Origin: Shinella daejeonensis
GTDB taxonomy: Bacteria > Pseudomonadota > Alphaproteobacteria > Rhizobiales > Rhizobiaceae
Length of the DNA stretch: 64,000 bases
Assembly: GCF_024281235.1 (NCBI RefSeq)
Contig: NZ_JAHWXY010000014.1
Coordinates: forward strand, 19,882-83,881
Direction: 5' to 3'
In this document: piece after piece, positions 28,093 to 38,393 of the stretch
Position numbering within the stretch: position 1 is the stretch's first letter
Layout of the letters: every line of letters begins with the position of its first letter
Notes under the pieces: model-generated
The model's input: only the letters and a program-made list of their open reading frames with translations
Told to the model about the DNA's origin: nothing
Database searches by the model: none
Translations under genes and position numbers: made by a program

Positions 28093-29351
28093 TTCTGCCA
28101 GAACTTCCAGAACGGCTTCTTCGAAGCCTCCTCGACCACCTCGACGCCGGGGTTTTCCTCGGGAACCGGCAGCGCGCCCGCAACGCCGGCAGCCGCCTTC
28201 TGCGCCTGTTCGGCGGCGACGTCGGAGGCAAGCGCCTCGGCTTCCTTGCGCGCGCGTTCTTCCGCCGCCTGCTTCGCGCGCTGCTCGGCCTCGATCTTGC
28301 GGTTCTCGGCCTCCTCCGCGCGCTTCTTCTGCGCCTCGATTTCACGCAACGTCGTCAGCTTGCCCGCATCGATCGACGAACCGGTGGGCGCATAGGCGAG
28401 TTCGCGCCCCTTGCGCTGTTCGGCGACGATCGCCTTGCGCTGGGCTTCCGAAGGCTCCAGCCAGACGGTGCCCTCATATTTCTTCATCGCCTTCGCATAG
28501 GCGGCGTCATAGGTCTTGTTGTGGCTTGCAAGCGCCACTTCCAGCGCCGGCGGCGAGGAGAGCGCCGGACAGGCCCCTGCCGGCGAAAGAGCTTTGTCGC
28601 TCTGCTGGTTGAAGACATATTTGCGGTCGCAGACCTTCACCTCGGGCGGGCGCTTGGTGACCTCGAAATGGTCATAGCCGACCTTGAGCATCTTCCAGAA
28701 TTCGATATTCGGATTGTCGCGATGGCGCGCCATGTTCTCCGCGGTCATGCGGAAGGGGAAGGCCTGAAGCTGGACCACCTCCTGCCCGCCCTTGAAGGCG
28801 TCGCGCGCGAAGGCGAAAATCTCCAGCATCTGCTCGTCGGTCATCGAATAGCAACCGGACGACGAACAGGCGCCATGGATCATCAGGTGGCTGCCGCTGG
28901 CGTTGTTCGCCCGGTCATAGCTATTGGGAAAACCGGTGTTGATCGCCAGATAATAGTTCGAATTCGGATTGAGATGCTGCCGGGAGAGAGGATAGAAACC
29001 CTCCGGCGCCTGCCGGTCGCCTTCCTTGCGTTTCGGCCCGAGCTTGCCCGACCAGGCGCAGATCTTGTAGCTCTTGAGCATCTGGAACCGGTTCGCCCGG
29101 TCGGCCTTCCAGACCTCCAGCGTACCCTCTTCCTTGAAGATGCGGACCATCACCGGCGCAAGCCGGTCGATGTTGAGCGAGGCCATCTTCTGGAGAACCT
29201 TGCCGGAAAGCTGGTACTCGACCTTGTTCTTCACCGACTTGATGTCGACGGTGTCGAGCGTCTCGTTGGTGCAGCCGGCGGCGGCAACGGCAAGAAGAGA
29301 TACGGTGGCAAGAACTTTCAGGCGCATTCGGGAAGTCCGTAACAACGTCAT
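28089..29351 (-). CDS. YafK-type L,D-transpeptidase lipoprotein
   Basis: A 420-residue protein with a lipoprotein signal (LATVSLLAVAAAGC, lipidated Cys27). The L,D-transpeptidase catalytic motif is HGACSSSGCYSM, with the nucleophilic Cys, inside a YafK/DpaA-like domain (about residues 85-265). The last 130 residues are an Ala/Glu/Lys/Arg-rich predicted coiled coil. It may cut or form peptidoglycan cross-links or cleave protein-peptidoglycan tethers, as E. coli DpaA does. The start could also be the Met at 29327; neither has a strong ribosome site. Confidence 0.83.
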   Translation of the reverse strand: MTLLRTSRMRLKVLATVSLLAVAAAGCTNETLDTVDIKSVKNKVEYQLSGKVLQKMASLNIDRLAPVMVRIFKEEGTLEVWKADRANRFQMLKSYKICAWSGKLGPKRKEGDRQAPEGFYPLSRQHLNPNSNYYLAINTGFPNSYDRANNASGSHLMIHGACSSSGCYSMTDEQMLEIFAFARDAFKGGQEVVQLQAFPFRMTAENMARHRDNPNIEFWKMLKVGYDHFEVTKRPPEVKVCDRKYVFNQQSDKALSPAGACPALSSPPALEVALASHNKTYDAAYAKAMKKYEGTVWLEPSEAQRKAIVAEQRKGRELAYAPTGSSIDAGKLTTLREIEAQKKRAEEAENRKIEAEQRAKQAAEERARKEAEALASDVAAEQAQKAAAGVAGALPVPEENPGVEVVEEASKKPFWKFWQK

Positions 29352-29512
29352 ATCGCGACCGCTAACCGCAGATGGCCGGTGCGAGATCGTTTCGGCTTAT
29401 ACTCCATAAACCGCAGAACGGAAATTCTTTCGCACGCCCGCCGAGCCTACCCGTTGAGACATGGGATTGTGGCCGAGATGGGGCGGCGGCGCAACGCCGG
29501 CCCCGGCGGCGA

Positions 29513-30466
29513 TCAGAGCTGGCGGCCGATATTCAGGTAGCGCTGGCGGCGATCGTTGCGAAGCGCGTCGCCCGGCTTTCCGGCAAGGTCGTCGAGGGCA
29601 GCCGCGACGACGTCGCCGGTGCGCGCGATGATCTCCTGCGGGTCACGATGCGCGCCGCCGACCGGCTCGGGGATGATGCCGTCGATGACGCCGAGCGTCT
29701 TCAGGTCCTCGGCGGTGATCTTCATATTGCTGGCCGCTTCCTTGGCGCGGGCGGAATCGCGCCACAGGATCGAAGCCGCGCCCTCCGGCGAGATCACGCT
29801 GTAGATGGCATGCTCCAGCATATAGACGCGGTCGCCGGTCGCAATGGCGATGGCCCCGCCCGATCCGCCCTCGCCGAGCACCACGGAAACGATCGGCACG
29901 CGGATATTGAGGCACATTTCCGTCGAGCGGGCGATGGCTTCCGCCTGACCGCGCTCTTCCGCGCCGATGCCCGGATAAGCGCCGGCGGTATCGATCAGCG
30001 TGATGACCGGCAGCCCGAAGCGGTCGGCCATTTCCATGACGCGGATCGCCTTGCGGTAGCCTTCCGGCCGGGCGCTGCCGAAATTGTGCTTGAGGCGCGA
30101 CTTGGTATCGCTGCCCTTCTCCTGGCCGATGATGGCGACGGGTTCGCCCCGGAAGCGGCCGAGACCGGCCTGGATCGCCTCGTCCTCGGCGAACTTGCGG
30201 TCACCGGCAAGCGGCGTGAAATCCTGAAACAGCCGTGCGGCATAATCGAGGAAATGCGGACGCTGCGGATGCCGCGCGACCTGCGTCTTCTGCCAGGGCG
30301 TCAGCTTGGAATAGATGTCGACCGTCGCTTCGCGAGCGCGAACCTCCAGACGGCCGATCTCGTCGCTCGTATCGACGCTCTCATCTTCCTCGGCGAGTTT
30401 CTTCAACTCGTGGATCTTGCCTTCGAGGTCGGAGATGGGCTTTTCGAAATCGAGGTAATTGTGCAT
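29513..30466 (-). CDS. accA: Acetyl-CoA carboxylase carboxyltransferase subunit alpha
   Basis: A 317-residue AccA, the family length. It forms the carboxyltransferase with AccD, moving the carboxyl group from biotin to acetyl-CoA to make malonyl-CoA for fatty-acid synthesis. [18 protein letters not shown] at the N-terminus, [22 protein letters not shown] and [14 protein letters not shown] with the oxyanion glycines are hallmark segments. The ATG at 30466 was chosen; the longer upstream frame runs through the xerD gene. It follows xerD after 76 bases, enough for its own promoter. Confidence 0.97.
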   Translation of the reverse strand: MHNYLDFEKPISDLEGKIHELKKLAEEDESVDTSDEIGRLEVRAREATVDIYSKLTPWQKTQVARHPQRPHFLDYAARLFQDFTPLAGDRKFAEDEAIQAGLGRFRGEPVAIIGQEKGSDTKSRLKHNFGSARPEGYRKAIRVMEMADRFGLPVITLIDTAGAYPGIGAEERGQAEAIARSTEMCLNIRVPIVSVVLGEGGSGGAIAIATGDRVYMLEHAIYSVISPEGAASILWRDSARAKEAASNMKITAEDLKTLGVIDGIIPEPVGGAHRDPQEIIARTGDVVAAALDDLAGKPGDALRNDRRQRYLNIGRQL

Positions 30467-30542
30467 GAGATGCGTTTCCGATCGTTTGCTCAAACCGCGC
30501 CAGGCTGTCGTCGACCAGGGCCGACGGCAAGCGGTGGGGGTC

Positions 30543-31490
30543 CTAATCCGGTTTTTTTGCCTGTTTGGCAAGAGGGTGATGGGTCTGAACGAGTGCGTGC
30601 AGCCGTTCTTCCAGCACATGCGTGTAGATTTGTGTCGTCGAAATGTCCGAATGCCCGAGCAGTTCCTGCACCGCCCTGAGGTCGGCCCCGTTCTGTAGCA
30701 GATGGCTTGCAAACGCGTGGCGAAGCACATGCGGCGACAGTGTCGCGGCGCGGATTCCCGCCCGGCCGGCAAGCGCCTTGAGATCGCGCGCGAAAACCTG
30801 GCGCGGCAGATGTCCCTCCTTGCTGCGGGAGGGAAAGAGGAACGTCTGCTCGGCGGCATCCTCGCCGGTTTCGGCTGCAAGCGCGGCGCCATAGGCCGAA
30901 AGCGCCGCCGCCGCCGCCCGCGAAAGCGGCACCAGCCGCTCCTTGCCGCCCTTGCCCCGAACCACGATGAAACGTCCGGTCTGCGCCAGAACGCTCGCCG
31001 GCAGCATCACCAGTTCGCTGACGCGCAGGCCCGTGGCATAGAGAAGCTCGACCAGCGTATGCAGGCGCAGCCGCGCAAGCCGGTCCTCGCCGGCTTCCTT
31101 CGCCTCCTGCGCCGCCCGCTCGATCAGTCGCCCCACGTCATCGATGCTGAGCGTCTTCGGCAGCGCCCGCCCCTTGCGTGGCGCGTCGAGGATACCGGTC
31201 GGATCGTCGCCCCTGATCCCCTCGGCATAGAGGAACTTGAAAAACTGCCGCAACGCCGAAAGCCGCCGCGCCTGCGACGAGGCGGCGAAGCCCTGCCGCG
31301 CGAGATGTCCGAGGTAAGCGCGCAGATCCTCCGCGGCGGCGTCGACCAGACGCAGGCCGCGCCCGTCGAGGAAGGAGCGCGCGTCTTCCAGGTCCCGCTC
31401 GTAGGATTGCAGCGTATTGGCGGCCGCCCCCCGCTCGGCGCTCATCATCTCGAGAAAGGACTCGACCTTGAGTGCGGAGGGATCCCTCAT
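30543..31490 (-). CDS. xerD: Site-specific tyrosine recombinase XerD
   Basis: A 315-residue recombinase that with XerC resolves chromosome dimers at dif. The N-terminal SAM-like DNA-binding domain covers residues 1-95. Catalytic residues lie in ATGLRVSEL (Arg156), [20 protein letters not shown] (His-x-x-Arg) and [15 protein letters not shown] (His and nucleophilic Tyr). Its start overlaps the stop of the small upstream gene by ATGA. Length and context match chromosomal XerD, not a mobile-element integrase. Confidence 0.95.
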   Translation of the reverse strand: MRDPSALKVESFLEMMSAERGAAANTLQSYERDLEDARSFLDGRGLRLVDAAAEDLRAYLGHLARQGFAASSQARRLSALRQFFKFLYAEGIRGDDPTGILDAPRKGRALPKTLSIDDVGRLIERAAQEAKEAGEDRLARLRLHTLVELLYATGLRVSELVMLPASVLAQTGRFIVVRGKGGKERLVPLSRAAAAALSAYGAALAAETGEDAAEQTFLFPSRSKEGHLPRQVFARDLKALAGRAGIRAATLSPHVLRHAFASHLLQNGADLRAVQELLGHSDISTTQIYTHVLEERLHALVQTHHPLAKQAKKPD

Positions 31491-31636
31491 TGCGGCGGGT
31501 TCACCCGTTCGGAGGGAATGCGGATCGTCACCTCCCGCTCGCGCGGCTCGACGAAGGTGACGAGGACGACCATGGCGCCATAGATCGATCCGGCGATCAC
31601 GGCGCAGAGGAAAAGAAAACGCAACAGGGTCGGCAT
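31487..31636 (-). CDS. Small single-membrane-segment protein
   Basis: A 49-residue protein with one hydrophobic helix at residues 4-29 and a charged C-terminal tail ([19 protein letters not shown]). It starts at 31636 with GGAG-like spacing upstream and its stop overlaps the xerD start (TCAT on the plus strand), a translational-coupling arrangement that supports it as real. I do not recognise the family. It could modulate XerD membrane localisation or simply be a leader for coupling; both are guesses. Confidence 0.65.
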   Translation of the reverse strand: MPTLLRFLFLCAVIAGSIYGAMVVLVTFVEPREREVTIRIPSERVNPPQ

Positions 31637-31777
31637 GGCGGTCTCCGGGGCGAGGTTTCTATATCGCCCCGCGCCGCGCCGAGCGCAAGGGAGGCGACGA
31701 TCGTCGGCCCGTTGCCGTCTTGACGCTCCCGGCGCTTTTGTCGATACCGGAATGGACACCCATAACCGGAAGGCGCC

Positions 31778-32374
31778 ATGACCGATCTGATCGAGCAGCC
31801 ACCCCTGACGCTGGCAGAGCAGGCGCGCGCCGCTCTCGGCCGGCGCAATCTCGTGATGATCGGGCTGATGGGGGCGGGCAAGTCGGCGATCGGGCGGCTG
31901 ACGGCGCAGGCGCTCGGCATTCCCTTCATCGACACGGACCACGAGATCGAGCGCGTCTCGCGCATGACGATCAGCGAATTGTTCGCCGCCTATGGCGAGG
32001 AGGAGTTCCGCGCGCTGGAGGCCCGCGTCATCAAGCGGATATTGCGCAGCGGTCCCCGCGTCGTTTCCACCGGCGGCGGCGCTTATATCAACGAACGCAC
32101 GCGCAGGCACATCAGGCGCGGCGGCCTCACCGTCTGGCTGAACGCCGAACTCGACGTCCTGTGGGAGCGCGTGAGCAAGCGCGACACCCGCCCGCTTCTC
32201 AGGACCGAAAATCCGCGCCAGACGCTGGAAAATCTCATGCAGGCCCGCTATCCGGTCTATGCGGAAGCCGACCTCGCCGTGATGTCGCGCGACGTGAAGA
32301 AAGACGTGATCGTGGACGAGGTGCTGGCCGCCGTCGCCGCATCGACACCGAAGACAGGACAGGAACGCCCATGA
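31778..32374 (+). CDS. aroK: Shikimate kinase
   Basis: A 198-residue P-loop kinase that phosphorylates shikimate at the 3-hydroxyl in aromatic amino-acid synthesis. Walker A is LMGAGKSAIGRL, the shikimate-binding Asp and Arg are in DTDHEIE and EEEFRALEARVI, GGGAY follows, and the lid Arg lies in RDTRPLL. The ATG at 31778 has GGAAGG upstream. Its stop overlaps the aroB start (ATGA), giving the common aroK-aroB pair. Divergent from the xerD operon. Confidence 0.96.
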   Translation: MTDLIEQPPLTLAEQARAALGRRNLVMIGLMGAGKSAIGRLTAQALGIPFIDTDHEIERVSRMTISELFAAYGEEEFRALEARVIKRILRSGPRVVSTGGGAYINERTRRHIRRGGLTVWLNAELDVLWERVSKRDTRPLLRTENPRQTLENLMQARYPVYAEADLAVMSRDVKKDVIVDEVLAAVAASTPKTGQERP

Positions 32375-33498
32375 CCGCCGAGACCCCCGCCCGCCGCACC
32401 GTTCGCGTCGAACTCGGGGAGCGGGCCTATGATATCCTGATCGGCCCGGGCCTCATCGCCGCCGCCGGCCACGAGATCGCCAGCCGTATGAAGGGCCGCA
32501 AGATCGCGGTCGTCACCGACGAGCATGTCGCCCCCCTTTATCTTGCGCCTTTGATGGCCGCCCTCGAAAGAGAAGGCATCGCCGCCGTTTCGCTGGTCTT
32601 GCCGGCGGGCGAGAAAACGAAGAGCTTCGAGCCCCTGACCCGGGTCTGCGACAGCATCCTGGCCGCCCGTATCGAGCGCAACGATGCGGTCGTGGCGCTC
32701 GGCGGCGGCGTCATCGGCGACCTCACGGGCTTTGCCGCCGGCATCGTGCGCCGCGGATCGCGCTTCATCCAGGTACCCACCTCCCTGCTTGCCCAGGTCG
32801 ATTCCTCGGTCGGCGGCAAGACCGGCATCAACACCGCTCACGGCAAGAACCTCGTCGGGGTCTTCCACCAGCCGGACCTCGTTCTTGCCGATACGGATGT
32901 GCTGAGTTCGCTCTCGCCACGCGAATTTCGCGCCGGCTATGCCGAAGTCGCCAAATACGGCCTGATCGACAAGCCGGAGTTCTTCGCCTGGCTCGAGCGA
33001 AACTGGCAGGATGTCTTTTCCGGCGGTCCCACCCGCATCGAGGCGATCGCCACGAGTTGCCAGGCCAAGGCCGATGTGGTGGCCGCCGACGAGCGCGAGC
33101 ACGGCCGGCGCGCCCTCCTCAATCTCGGCCATACGTTCGGCCACGCGCTCGAAGCGGCGACCGGCTACGACAGCAGCCGCCTCGTCCATGGCGAGGGCGT
33201 GGCGATCGGCATGGTGCTCGCCCATGCATTTTCCGCCCGCCTCAATCTTTCGAGCCCCGACGACACAAGGCGCGTCGAGGCGCATCTGAAGGCCGTTGGC
33301 CTGCCGACCGCCGTAAACGACATTCCGGGCGGCCTGCCGCCGGCCGAAGTGCTGATGGACGCGATTGCCCAGGACAAGAAGGTCAAGGCCGGCAAACTCA
33401 CCTTCATCCTGACGCATGGCATCGGCCGCTCCTTCGTCGCCGACGACGTGCCCCAGTCCGAAGTCATCGCCTTTCTCAGGGACAATCTGCCGCAATGA
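32371..33498 (+). CDS. aroB: 3-dehydroquinate synthase
   Basis: A 375-residue NAD- and metal-dependent enzyme that cyclises DAHP to 3-dehydroquinate, the second shikimate-pathway step. VALGGGVIGDLTGFAAG (NAD site), QVPTSLLAQVDSSVGGKTGIN and the metal-binding His in NLGHTFGHALE are visible. The ATG at 32371 overlaps the aroK stop, and its own stop overlaps the next start (ATGA), so aroK, aroB and the CBS-domain gene form one operon. Confidence 0.96.
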   Translation: MTAETPARRTVRVELGERAYDILIGPGLIAAAGHEIASRMKGRKIAVVTDEHVAPLYLAPLMAALEREGIAAVSLVLPAGEKTKSFEPLTRVCDSILAARIERNDAVVALGGGVIGDLTGFAAGIVRRGSRFIQVPTSLLAQVDSSVGGKTGINTAHGKNLVGVFHQPDLVLADTDVLSSLSPREFRAGYAEVAKYGLIDKPEFFAWLERNWQDVFSGGPTRIEAIATSCQAKADVVAADEREHGRRALLNLGHTFGHALEAATGYDSSRLVHGEGVAIGMVLAHAFSARLNLSSPDDTRRVEAHLKAVGLPTAVNDIPGGLPPAEVLMDAIAQDKKVKAGKLTFILTHGIGRSFVADDVPQSEVIAFLRDNLPQ

Positions 33499-34388
33499 CC
33501 GGCGACCCCTCCGTCGCATCCGCCGTTTCCCTCTTCTGGCCGGGGCTTGCCGTCGTCCTCGGCCTGGTCGCGCTTGCCGCCGTCCCGGTCGTTTTCTGGC
33601 GGCGCAGACGCGACGCGGAAGGCGAGAGCCGAGCCGGCCAGCTCCAACGCGACAACGCGCCGCCGCGGGCCGACCGCGACCGGCCTTCCACCACGCTCGA
33701 CCTCGACGCGCTGGAAGTCTCCGATATCATGATCCACCGGACCGCCATGCGCGCGCTCAACGCCGGCGACCCGGCGGAGGAGAACGTGAAGGCGGTGCTG
33801 GAAAGCGCCTACACCCGCATGCCGCTCTGGTCCGGCTCGGTCGACAATATCGTCGGCGTCGTTCACGCGAAGGACCTGCTTCGCGCGCTGGCGCAACCCG
33901 GCATGGAACCGAAGAACCTCGACATCACCCGCGTCGCGCAAAAGCCGTGGTTCGTTCCGGACACGACGACGCTCAAGGAGCAGCTGGCCGCCTTCCTGCG
34001 CCGCCAGGAACATTTCGCCACCGTCGTCGACGAATACGGCGAGGTGCAGGGCCTGGTGACGCTACAGGATATATTGAAGGAAATCGTCGGCGATATCTCC
34101 GACGAGCACGACCTCGATATTCCCGGCGTGCGGCAGGAGGCGGACGGCTCCATCGTCGTCGACGGCGGCGTCACGATCCGCGATCTCAACCGCGCGCTCG
34201 ACTGGCATCTGCCCGACGAGGAGGCGACCACGGTCGCCGGCCTCGTCATCCACGAATCGCGGTCGATCCCGGAGGAGCGGCAGGCCTTCACCTTCTACGG
34301 CAAGCGCTTCATCGTCATGAAACGGGTGAAGAACCGCATCATGCGGCTACGAATCCGGCCCGCCGAGCCACAGGCCCGGGCGAACTGA
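33495..34388 (+). CDS. Truncated HlyC/CorC-type CBS-domain protein lacking the CNNM domain
   Basis: A 297-residue protein. Residues about 70-200 are a CBS pair ([56 protein letters not shown]) and residues about 210-290 are a CorC/HlyC C-terminal domain. Rhizobial proteins of this family after aroB are about 430 residues and begin with a four-helix CNNM (DUF21) membrane domain. Here that domain is replaced by about 55 residues with one hydrophobic helix ([22 protein letters not shown]). The frame is intact and starts in ATGA overlap with aroB, so it is an in-frame loss rather than a broken gene. It may still bind nucleotide and regulate a partner, but unaided ion transport is unlikely. Confidence 0.82.
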   Translation: MTGDPSVASAVSLFWPGLAVVLGLVALAAVPVVFWRRRRDAEGESRAGQLQRDNAPPRADRDRPSTTLDLDALEVSDIMIHRTAMRALNAGDPAEENVKAVLESAYTRMPLWSGSVDNIVGVVHAKDLLRALAQPGMEPKNLDITRVAQKPWFVPDTTTLKEQLAAFLRRQEHFATVVDEYGEVQGLVTLQDILKEIVGDISDEHDLDIPGVRQEADGSIVVDGGVTIRDLNRALDWHLPDEEATTVAGLVIHESRSIPEERQAFTFYGKRFIVMKRVKNRIMRLRIRPAEPQARAN

Positions 34389-34394
34389 AGCGGC

Positions 34395-34676
34395 CTACCA
34401 GCGCACCGGTTCCCCGGGCGCTGCCGCCTCGACGGCAAGCGCGTGCAGGCCGGCGTCCAACTCTTCCTTCAGCAGGTCGTTGATGGCCCGGTGGCGCGCC
34501 ACGCGCCCCATTCCCTCGAAGGCCGCCGAGACGATGCGCACGCGCATATGCGTCTCGCCTTCCCCGTCGAAACTCGGCTGGTGGCCGGCATGCAGCCCGC
34601 TCTCGTTGACGACCTCAAGCCTTTCGGGTGAAAAGGCGGCGGCAAGCTTTGCTTCGATGCTGCGGGTGATGGACAT
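34395..34676 (-). CDS. bolA: BolA-family protein
   Basis: A 93-residue BolA/IbaG protein. Key features are [22 protein letters not shown] with the conserved His and the [21 protein letters not shown] segment ahead of the C-terminal HALAVEA motif. BolA proteins bind monothiol glutaredoxins through a shared [2Fe-2S] cluster and act in iron sensing or cluster delivery. It is convergent with the CBS-domain gene and divergent from the J-protein gene, a conserved rhizobial neighbourhood. Confidence 0.92.
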   Translation of the reverse strand: MSITRSIEAKLAAAFSPERLEVVNESGLHAGHQPSFDGEGETHMRVRIVSAAFEGMGRVARHRAINDLLKEELDAGLHALAVEAAAPGEPVRW

Positions 34677-34795
34677 TTCAAACCTCGGCGGCGGCGCAGG
34701 CAGCCGGCATTGCGATAAAATGTCTCCACCAAGCCAGCAACAATCCGCTTTGTCAATTCTTGTTGGCGAGGCTTCCCGACACCATAATCAGGCGC

Positions 34796-35413
34796 ATGAA
34801 ACTCGATTCAAAATATTTCGACCGCATCCGCACGCGGCGCCGGGCGGAGCGTCCCGAGCCCCTGGCGCCGACCTGTCAATGGGACGGCTGCGAGGAGAAC
34901 GCCGCGCATCGCGCCCCCGTCGGACGCAATGCGGAGGGGCAATATTTCCTGTTCTGCTTCGAGCACGTCAAGGAATACAACAAGGGTTACAATTACTTCT
35001 CCGGCCTCTCCGATGGCGAAATCGCCCGCTATCAGAAGGAGGCGATCACCGGTCACCGTCCGACCTGGACGATCGGCGTCAACAAGGCCAGCCGCACCGG
35101 GCCGACGCAGGGCTCCGCCCGCTCCGGCACCGCCGGCGCGAATCAGCGCGTCCGCGATCCGTTCGGTTTTTTCGAGCAGGGCCGCGCGAGCGCCACGCAA
35201 CCGCGCGTCCGCAAGCTCAAGACCCTGGAGGCCAAGGCCTTCGATACGCTCGGCCTGACGGCGGGCGCCGGCAGCGAAGATATCAAGTCGGCCTACAAGG
35301 CCCTTGTCAAGAAGCACCATCCCGATGCAAATGGCGGAGACAGAGGCTCGGAAGAGCGTTTTCGGGCGGTCATCCAGGCATATCAATTGTTAAAGCAGTC
35401 CGGCTTCTGCTAA
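34796..35413 (+). CDS. J-domain protein with an N-terminal Cys-containing domain
   Basis: A 205-residue protein. The C-terminal 65 residues are a J domain, with the HPD tripeptide in [11 protein letters not shown], which would stimulate DnaK. The N-terminal half ([33 protein letters not shown]) has Cys and His residues that look like a small zinc site and is typical of the rhizobial family found before cobS. A Ser/Gly/Arg-rich linker joins the halves. ATG 34796 was chosen as the family start. It may help fold the cobaltochelatase, which is inference from synteny. Confidence 0.88.
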   Translation: MKLDSKYFDRIRTRRRAERPEPLAPTCQWDGCEENAAHRAPVGRNAEGQYFLFCFEHVKEYNKGYNYFSGLSDGEIARYQKEAITGHRPTWTIGVNKASRTGPTQGSARSGTAGANQRVRDPFGFFEQGRASATQPRVRKLKTLEAKAFDTLGLTAGAGSEDIKSAYKALVKKHHPDANGGDRGSEERFRAVIQAYQLLKQSGFC

Positions 35414-35472
35414 GGCAGTCGCACGCAACTGGATATTTGGGCGCTTGCGCGGCATTCGCCCGCGGAGACGTG

Positions 35473-36471
35473 ATGAGCACTATGGATCTCGATATTTCCA
35501 ACCTCCCCGACACCACCGTTTCCGTCAGGGAGGTTTTCGGCATCGACACGGACCTCAGGGTTCCGGCCTATTCCGAGGCGGACGCCTATGTGCCGGACCT
35601 CGACCCGGACTATCTGTTCGACCGGGAAACGACGCTCGCCATTCTCGCGGGGTTCGCGCATAACCGCCGCGTCATGGTGTCCGGCTATCACGGCACCGGC
35701 AAGTCCACCCACATCGAACAGGTCGCCGCCCGCCTCAACTGGCCTTGCGTGCGCGTCAACCTCGACAGCCACGTCAGCCGTATCGACCTCGTCGGCAAGG
35801 ATGCGATCGTCGTCAAGGACGGCCTTCAGGTCACCGAGTTCCGGGACGGTATCCTGCCCTGGGCCTATCAGCACAATGTCGCGCTCGTTTTCGACGAATA
35901 TGACGCCGGCCGCCCGGACGTCATGTTCGTCATCCAGCGCGTGCTCGAATCCTCCGGCCGCCTGACGCTGCTCGACCAGAGCCGCGTCATCCGCCCGCAC
36001 CCGGCCTTCCGGCTTTTCGCGACCGCCAACACCGTCGGCCTCGGCGACACGACCGGCCTCTATCACGGCACGCAGCAGATCAACCAGGCGCAGATGGACC
36101 GCTGGTCCATCGTCACCACGCTCAACTACCTGCCGCACGACAACGAGGTGAACATCGTCGCCGCCAAGGTGAAGGGGCTTTCCGCCGGCAAGGACGGCCG
36201 CGACACCGTCTCGCGCATGGTGCGCGTGGCCGATCTCACGCGCGCCGCCTTCATCAACGGCGACCTTTCCACCGTCATGAGCCCGCGCACCGTCATCACC
36301 TGGGCCGAGAACACGGAAATCTTCGGTGACATCGCCTTTGCCTTCCGCGTCACCTTCCTCAACAAGTGCGACGAACTGGAACGCACGCTGGTCGCCGAAC
36401 TGTATCAGCGCGCCTTCGGTGTGGAACTGAAGGAAAGCGCGGCCAACATCGTGCTGGCGGCGACGGCCTGA
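35473..36471 (+). CDS. cobS: Cobaltochelatase subunit CobS
   Basis: A 332-residue AAA+ ATPase, the exact length of the Pseudomonas denitrificans enzyme. With CobT it forms the chaperone-like motor that drives CobN to insert cobalt into hydrogenobyrinate a,c-diamide in aerobic B12 synthesis. Walker A is GYHGTGKST, Walker B is [10 protein letters not shown], and the sensor segment is [12 protein letters not shown]. The ATG at 35473 follows GGAG. cobN is not in the window. Confidence 0.96.
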   Translation: MSTMDLDISNLPDTTVSVREVFGIDTDLRVPAYSEADAYVPDLDPDYLFDRETTLAILAGFAHNRRVMVSGYHGTGKSTHIEQVAARLNWPCVRVNLDSHVSRIDLVGKDAIVVKDGLQVTEFRDGILPWAYQHNVALVFDEYDAGRPDVMFVIQRVLESSGRLTLLDQSRVIRPHPAFRLFATANTVGLGDTTGLYHGTQQINQAQMDRWSIVTTLNYLPHDNEVNIVAAKVKGLSAGKDGRDTVSRMVRVADLTRAAFINGDLSTVMSPRTVITWAENTEIFGDIAFAFRVTFLNKCDELERTLVAELYQRAFGVELKESAANIVLAATA

Positions 36472-36491
36472 CGATCGCTTGAGGAAGGCGC

Positions 36492-38393
36492 ATGGCAGCT
36501 CGGGGTGACAATTCAAGGGCAAGACCCGCCGGCGTGATTGACGTGGAGCCGTTGCGCCGCGCCGTGACCGGCTGTGTGCGCGCGGTGTCCGGCGATGCCG
36601 AGGTGGAGGTTTCCTTCGCCAACGAGCGGCCGGGCATGACCGGCGAGCGCATCCGCCTGCCCGAGCTTTCCAAGCGCCCGACGGCCGAAGAGATCGCCGT
36701 CACCCGCGGCATCGGCGATTCCATGGCCTTGCGCAAGGCCTGCCACGACGCCCGCATCCATGCCGTCATGTCGCCGGAAGGCGCCGACGCACGCGCGATC
36801 TTCGACGCCGTCGAACAGGCCCGCGTGGAGGCCATCGGCGCCAACCGGATGCCGGGCATGGCGCAGAATCTCGCCTCCATGCTGTCGGAAAAATACGCGA
36901 AGGCGAATTTCGGCGCAATCAGCCGGCAGGCCGATGCGCCCGTCCAGGAAGCCGTCGCGCTCATGGTGCGTGAGAAGCTGACGGGGCGGACTGCGCCGGC
37001 TTCGGCCGGCCAGGTGCTCGACCTGTGGCGCGACTTCATCGAGGACAAGGCCGGCCCGGACGTTGCGGCTCTTTCCGCCGCCATCAACGACCAGCAGGCC
37101 TTCGCCCGCGTCGTGCGCAGCATGCTCGCCTCCATGAACATGGCCGAGGACTACGGCGACGACGAGACCGAGCCGGACGAAACCGAGACGCCCGAGGACG
37201 AGAACCAGCCCCGCAGCGACGAGGAGCAGGAAAACAGCGCCGAGGAGGACGCCGGAGAAGACAGCGCCCCCGCCGATGAAAACCAGACCGCCGACGAGCA
37301 GATGGAAGACGGCGAGATGGACGGCGCGGAAATCTCCGATGACGATTTCACCGACGACGAGGGCGACGAGACGGAAGCCCCGGGCGAGACGCGCCGCCCC
37401 AACAGCCCTTTCACCGATTTCAACGAGAAGGTCGATTATACGATCTTCACCGAGGAATTCGACGAGACGATCACTGCCGAGGAGCTTTGCGACGAAGCCG
37501 AACTCGACCGGCTGCGCACGTTCCTCGACAAGCAGCTCGCCCATCTCCAGGGTGCGGTCGGCCGTCTCGCCAATCGCCTCCAGCGCCGCCTGATGGCGCA
37601 GCAGAACCGCGCCTGGGAATTCGATCTCGAGGAAGGCTATCTCGACAGCGCCCGCCTCCAGCGCATCATCATCGATCCGATGCAGCCGCTGTCCTTCAAG
37701 CGCGAGAAGGACACCACCTTCCGCGATACGGTGGTGACGCTTCTCATCGACAATTCCGGCTCCATGCGCGGCCGGCCGATCACCGTCGCGGCGACCTGCG
37801 CCGATATCCTCGCCCGCACGCTGGAACGCTGCGGCGTCAAGGTGGAGATCCTCGGTTTCACCACCAAGGCCTGGAAGGGCGGCCAGGCGCGGGAGAAATG
37901 GCTGGCCGGCGGCAAACCGCAGTCGCCCGGCCGTCTCAACGACCTGCGCCACATCATCTACAAGGCCGCCGACGCGCCCTGGCGGCGCGCCCGTCGCAAC
38001 CTCGGCCTGATGATGCGCGAGGGATTGCTGAAGGAGAATATCGACGGCGAGGCGCTGATCTGGGCGCATAATCGTCTGCTCGGCCGCCCGGAGCAACGCC
38101 GCATCCTCATGATGATCTCGGACGGCGCGCCGGTGGATGATTCGACGCTGTCGGTGAACCCGGGCAACTATCTGGAGCGGCATCTGCGCGCGGTGATCGA
38201 GCAGATCGAGACCCATTCGCCCGTCGAACTGCTTGCCATCGGCATCGGCCACGACGTGACGCGCTACTATCGGCGCGCCGTGACCATCGTCGACGCCGAC
38301 GAACTGGCGGGCGCGATGACCGAGCAGCTGGCGTCGCTCTTTACCGACGAGGGTGCAGGCCCGCGCCGCAGCGGCAGGCGCCGTGCCGGCTGA
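36492..38393 (+). CDS. cobT: Cobaltochelatase subunit CobT
   Basis: A 633-residue partner of CobS. It has an N-terminal CobT domain, a highly acidic middle (about residues 215-305, dense in Asp and Glu) and a C-terminal von Willebrand A domain with the MIDAS motif [10 protein letters not shown] near residue 418. It acts with CobS in ATP-driven cobalt insertion. It follows cobS by 20 bases. The end overlaps the predicted start of the next gene by about 41 bases. Confidence 0.96.
   Translation: MAARGDNSRARPAGVIDVEPLRRAVTGCVRAVSGDAEVEVSFANERPGMTGERIRLPELSKRPTAEEIAVTRGIGDSMALRKACHDARIHAVMSPEGADARAIFDAVEQARVEAIGANRMPGMAQNLASMLSEKYAKANFGAISRQADAPVQEAVALMVREKLTGRTAPASAGQVLDLWRDFIEDKAGPDVAALSAAINDQQAFARVVRSMLASMNMAEDYGDDETEPDETETPEDENQPRSDEEQENSAEEDAGEDSAPADENQTADEQMEDGEMDGAEISDDDFTDDEGDETEAPGETRRPNSPFTDFNEKVDYTIFTEEFDETITAEELCDEAELDRLRTFLDKQLAHLQGAVGRLANRLQRRLMAQQNRAWEFDLEEGYLDSARLQRIIIDPMQPLSFKREKDTTFRDTVVTLLIDNSGSMRGRPITVAATCADILARTLERCGVKVEILGFTTKAWKGGQAREKWLAGGKPQSPGRLNDLRHIIYKAADAPWRRARRNLGLMMREGLLKENIDGEALIWAHNRLLGRPEQRRILMMISDGAPVDDSTLSVNPGNYLERHLRAVIEQIETHSPVELLAIGIGHDVTRYYRRAVTIVDADELAGAMTEQLASLFTDEGAGPRRSGRRRAG

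Noticed and set aside
36492..38393. Acidic repeat in cobT as a sign of horizontal transfer or an unrelated insertion
   Set aside because: An acidic linker before the vWA domain is normal for CobT, and the length matches the family.
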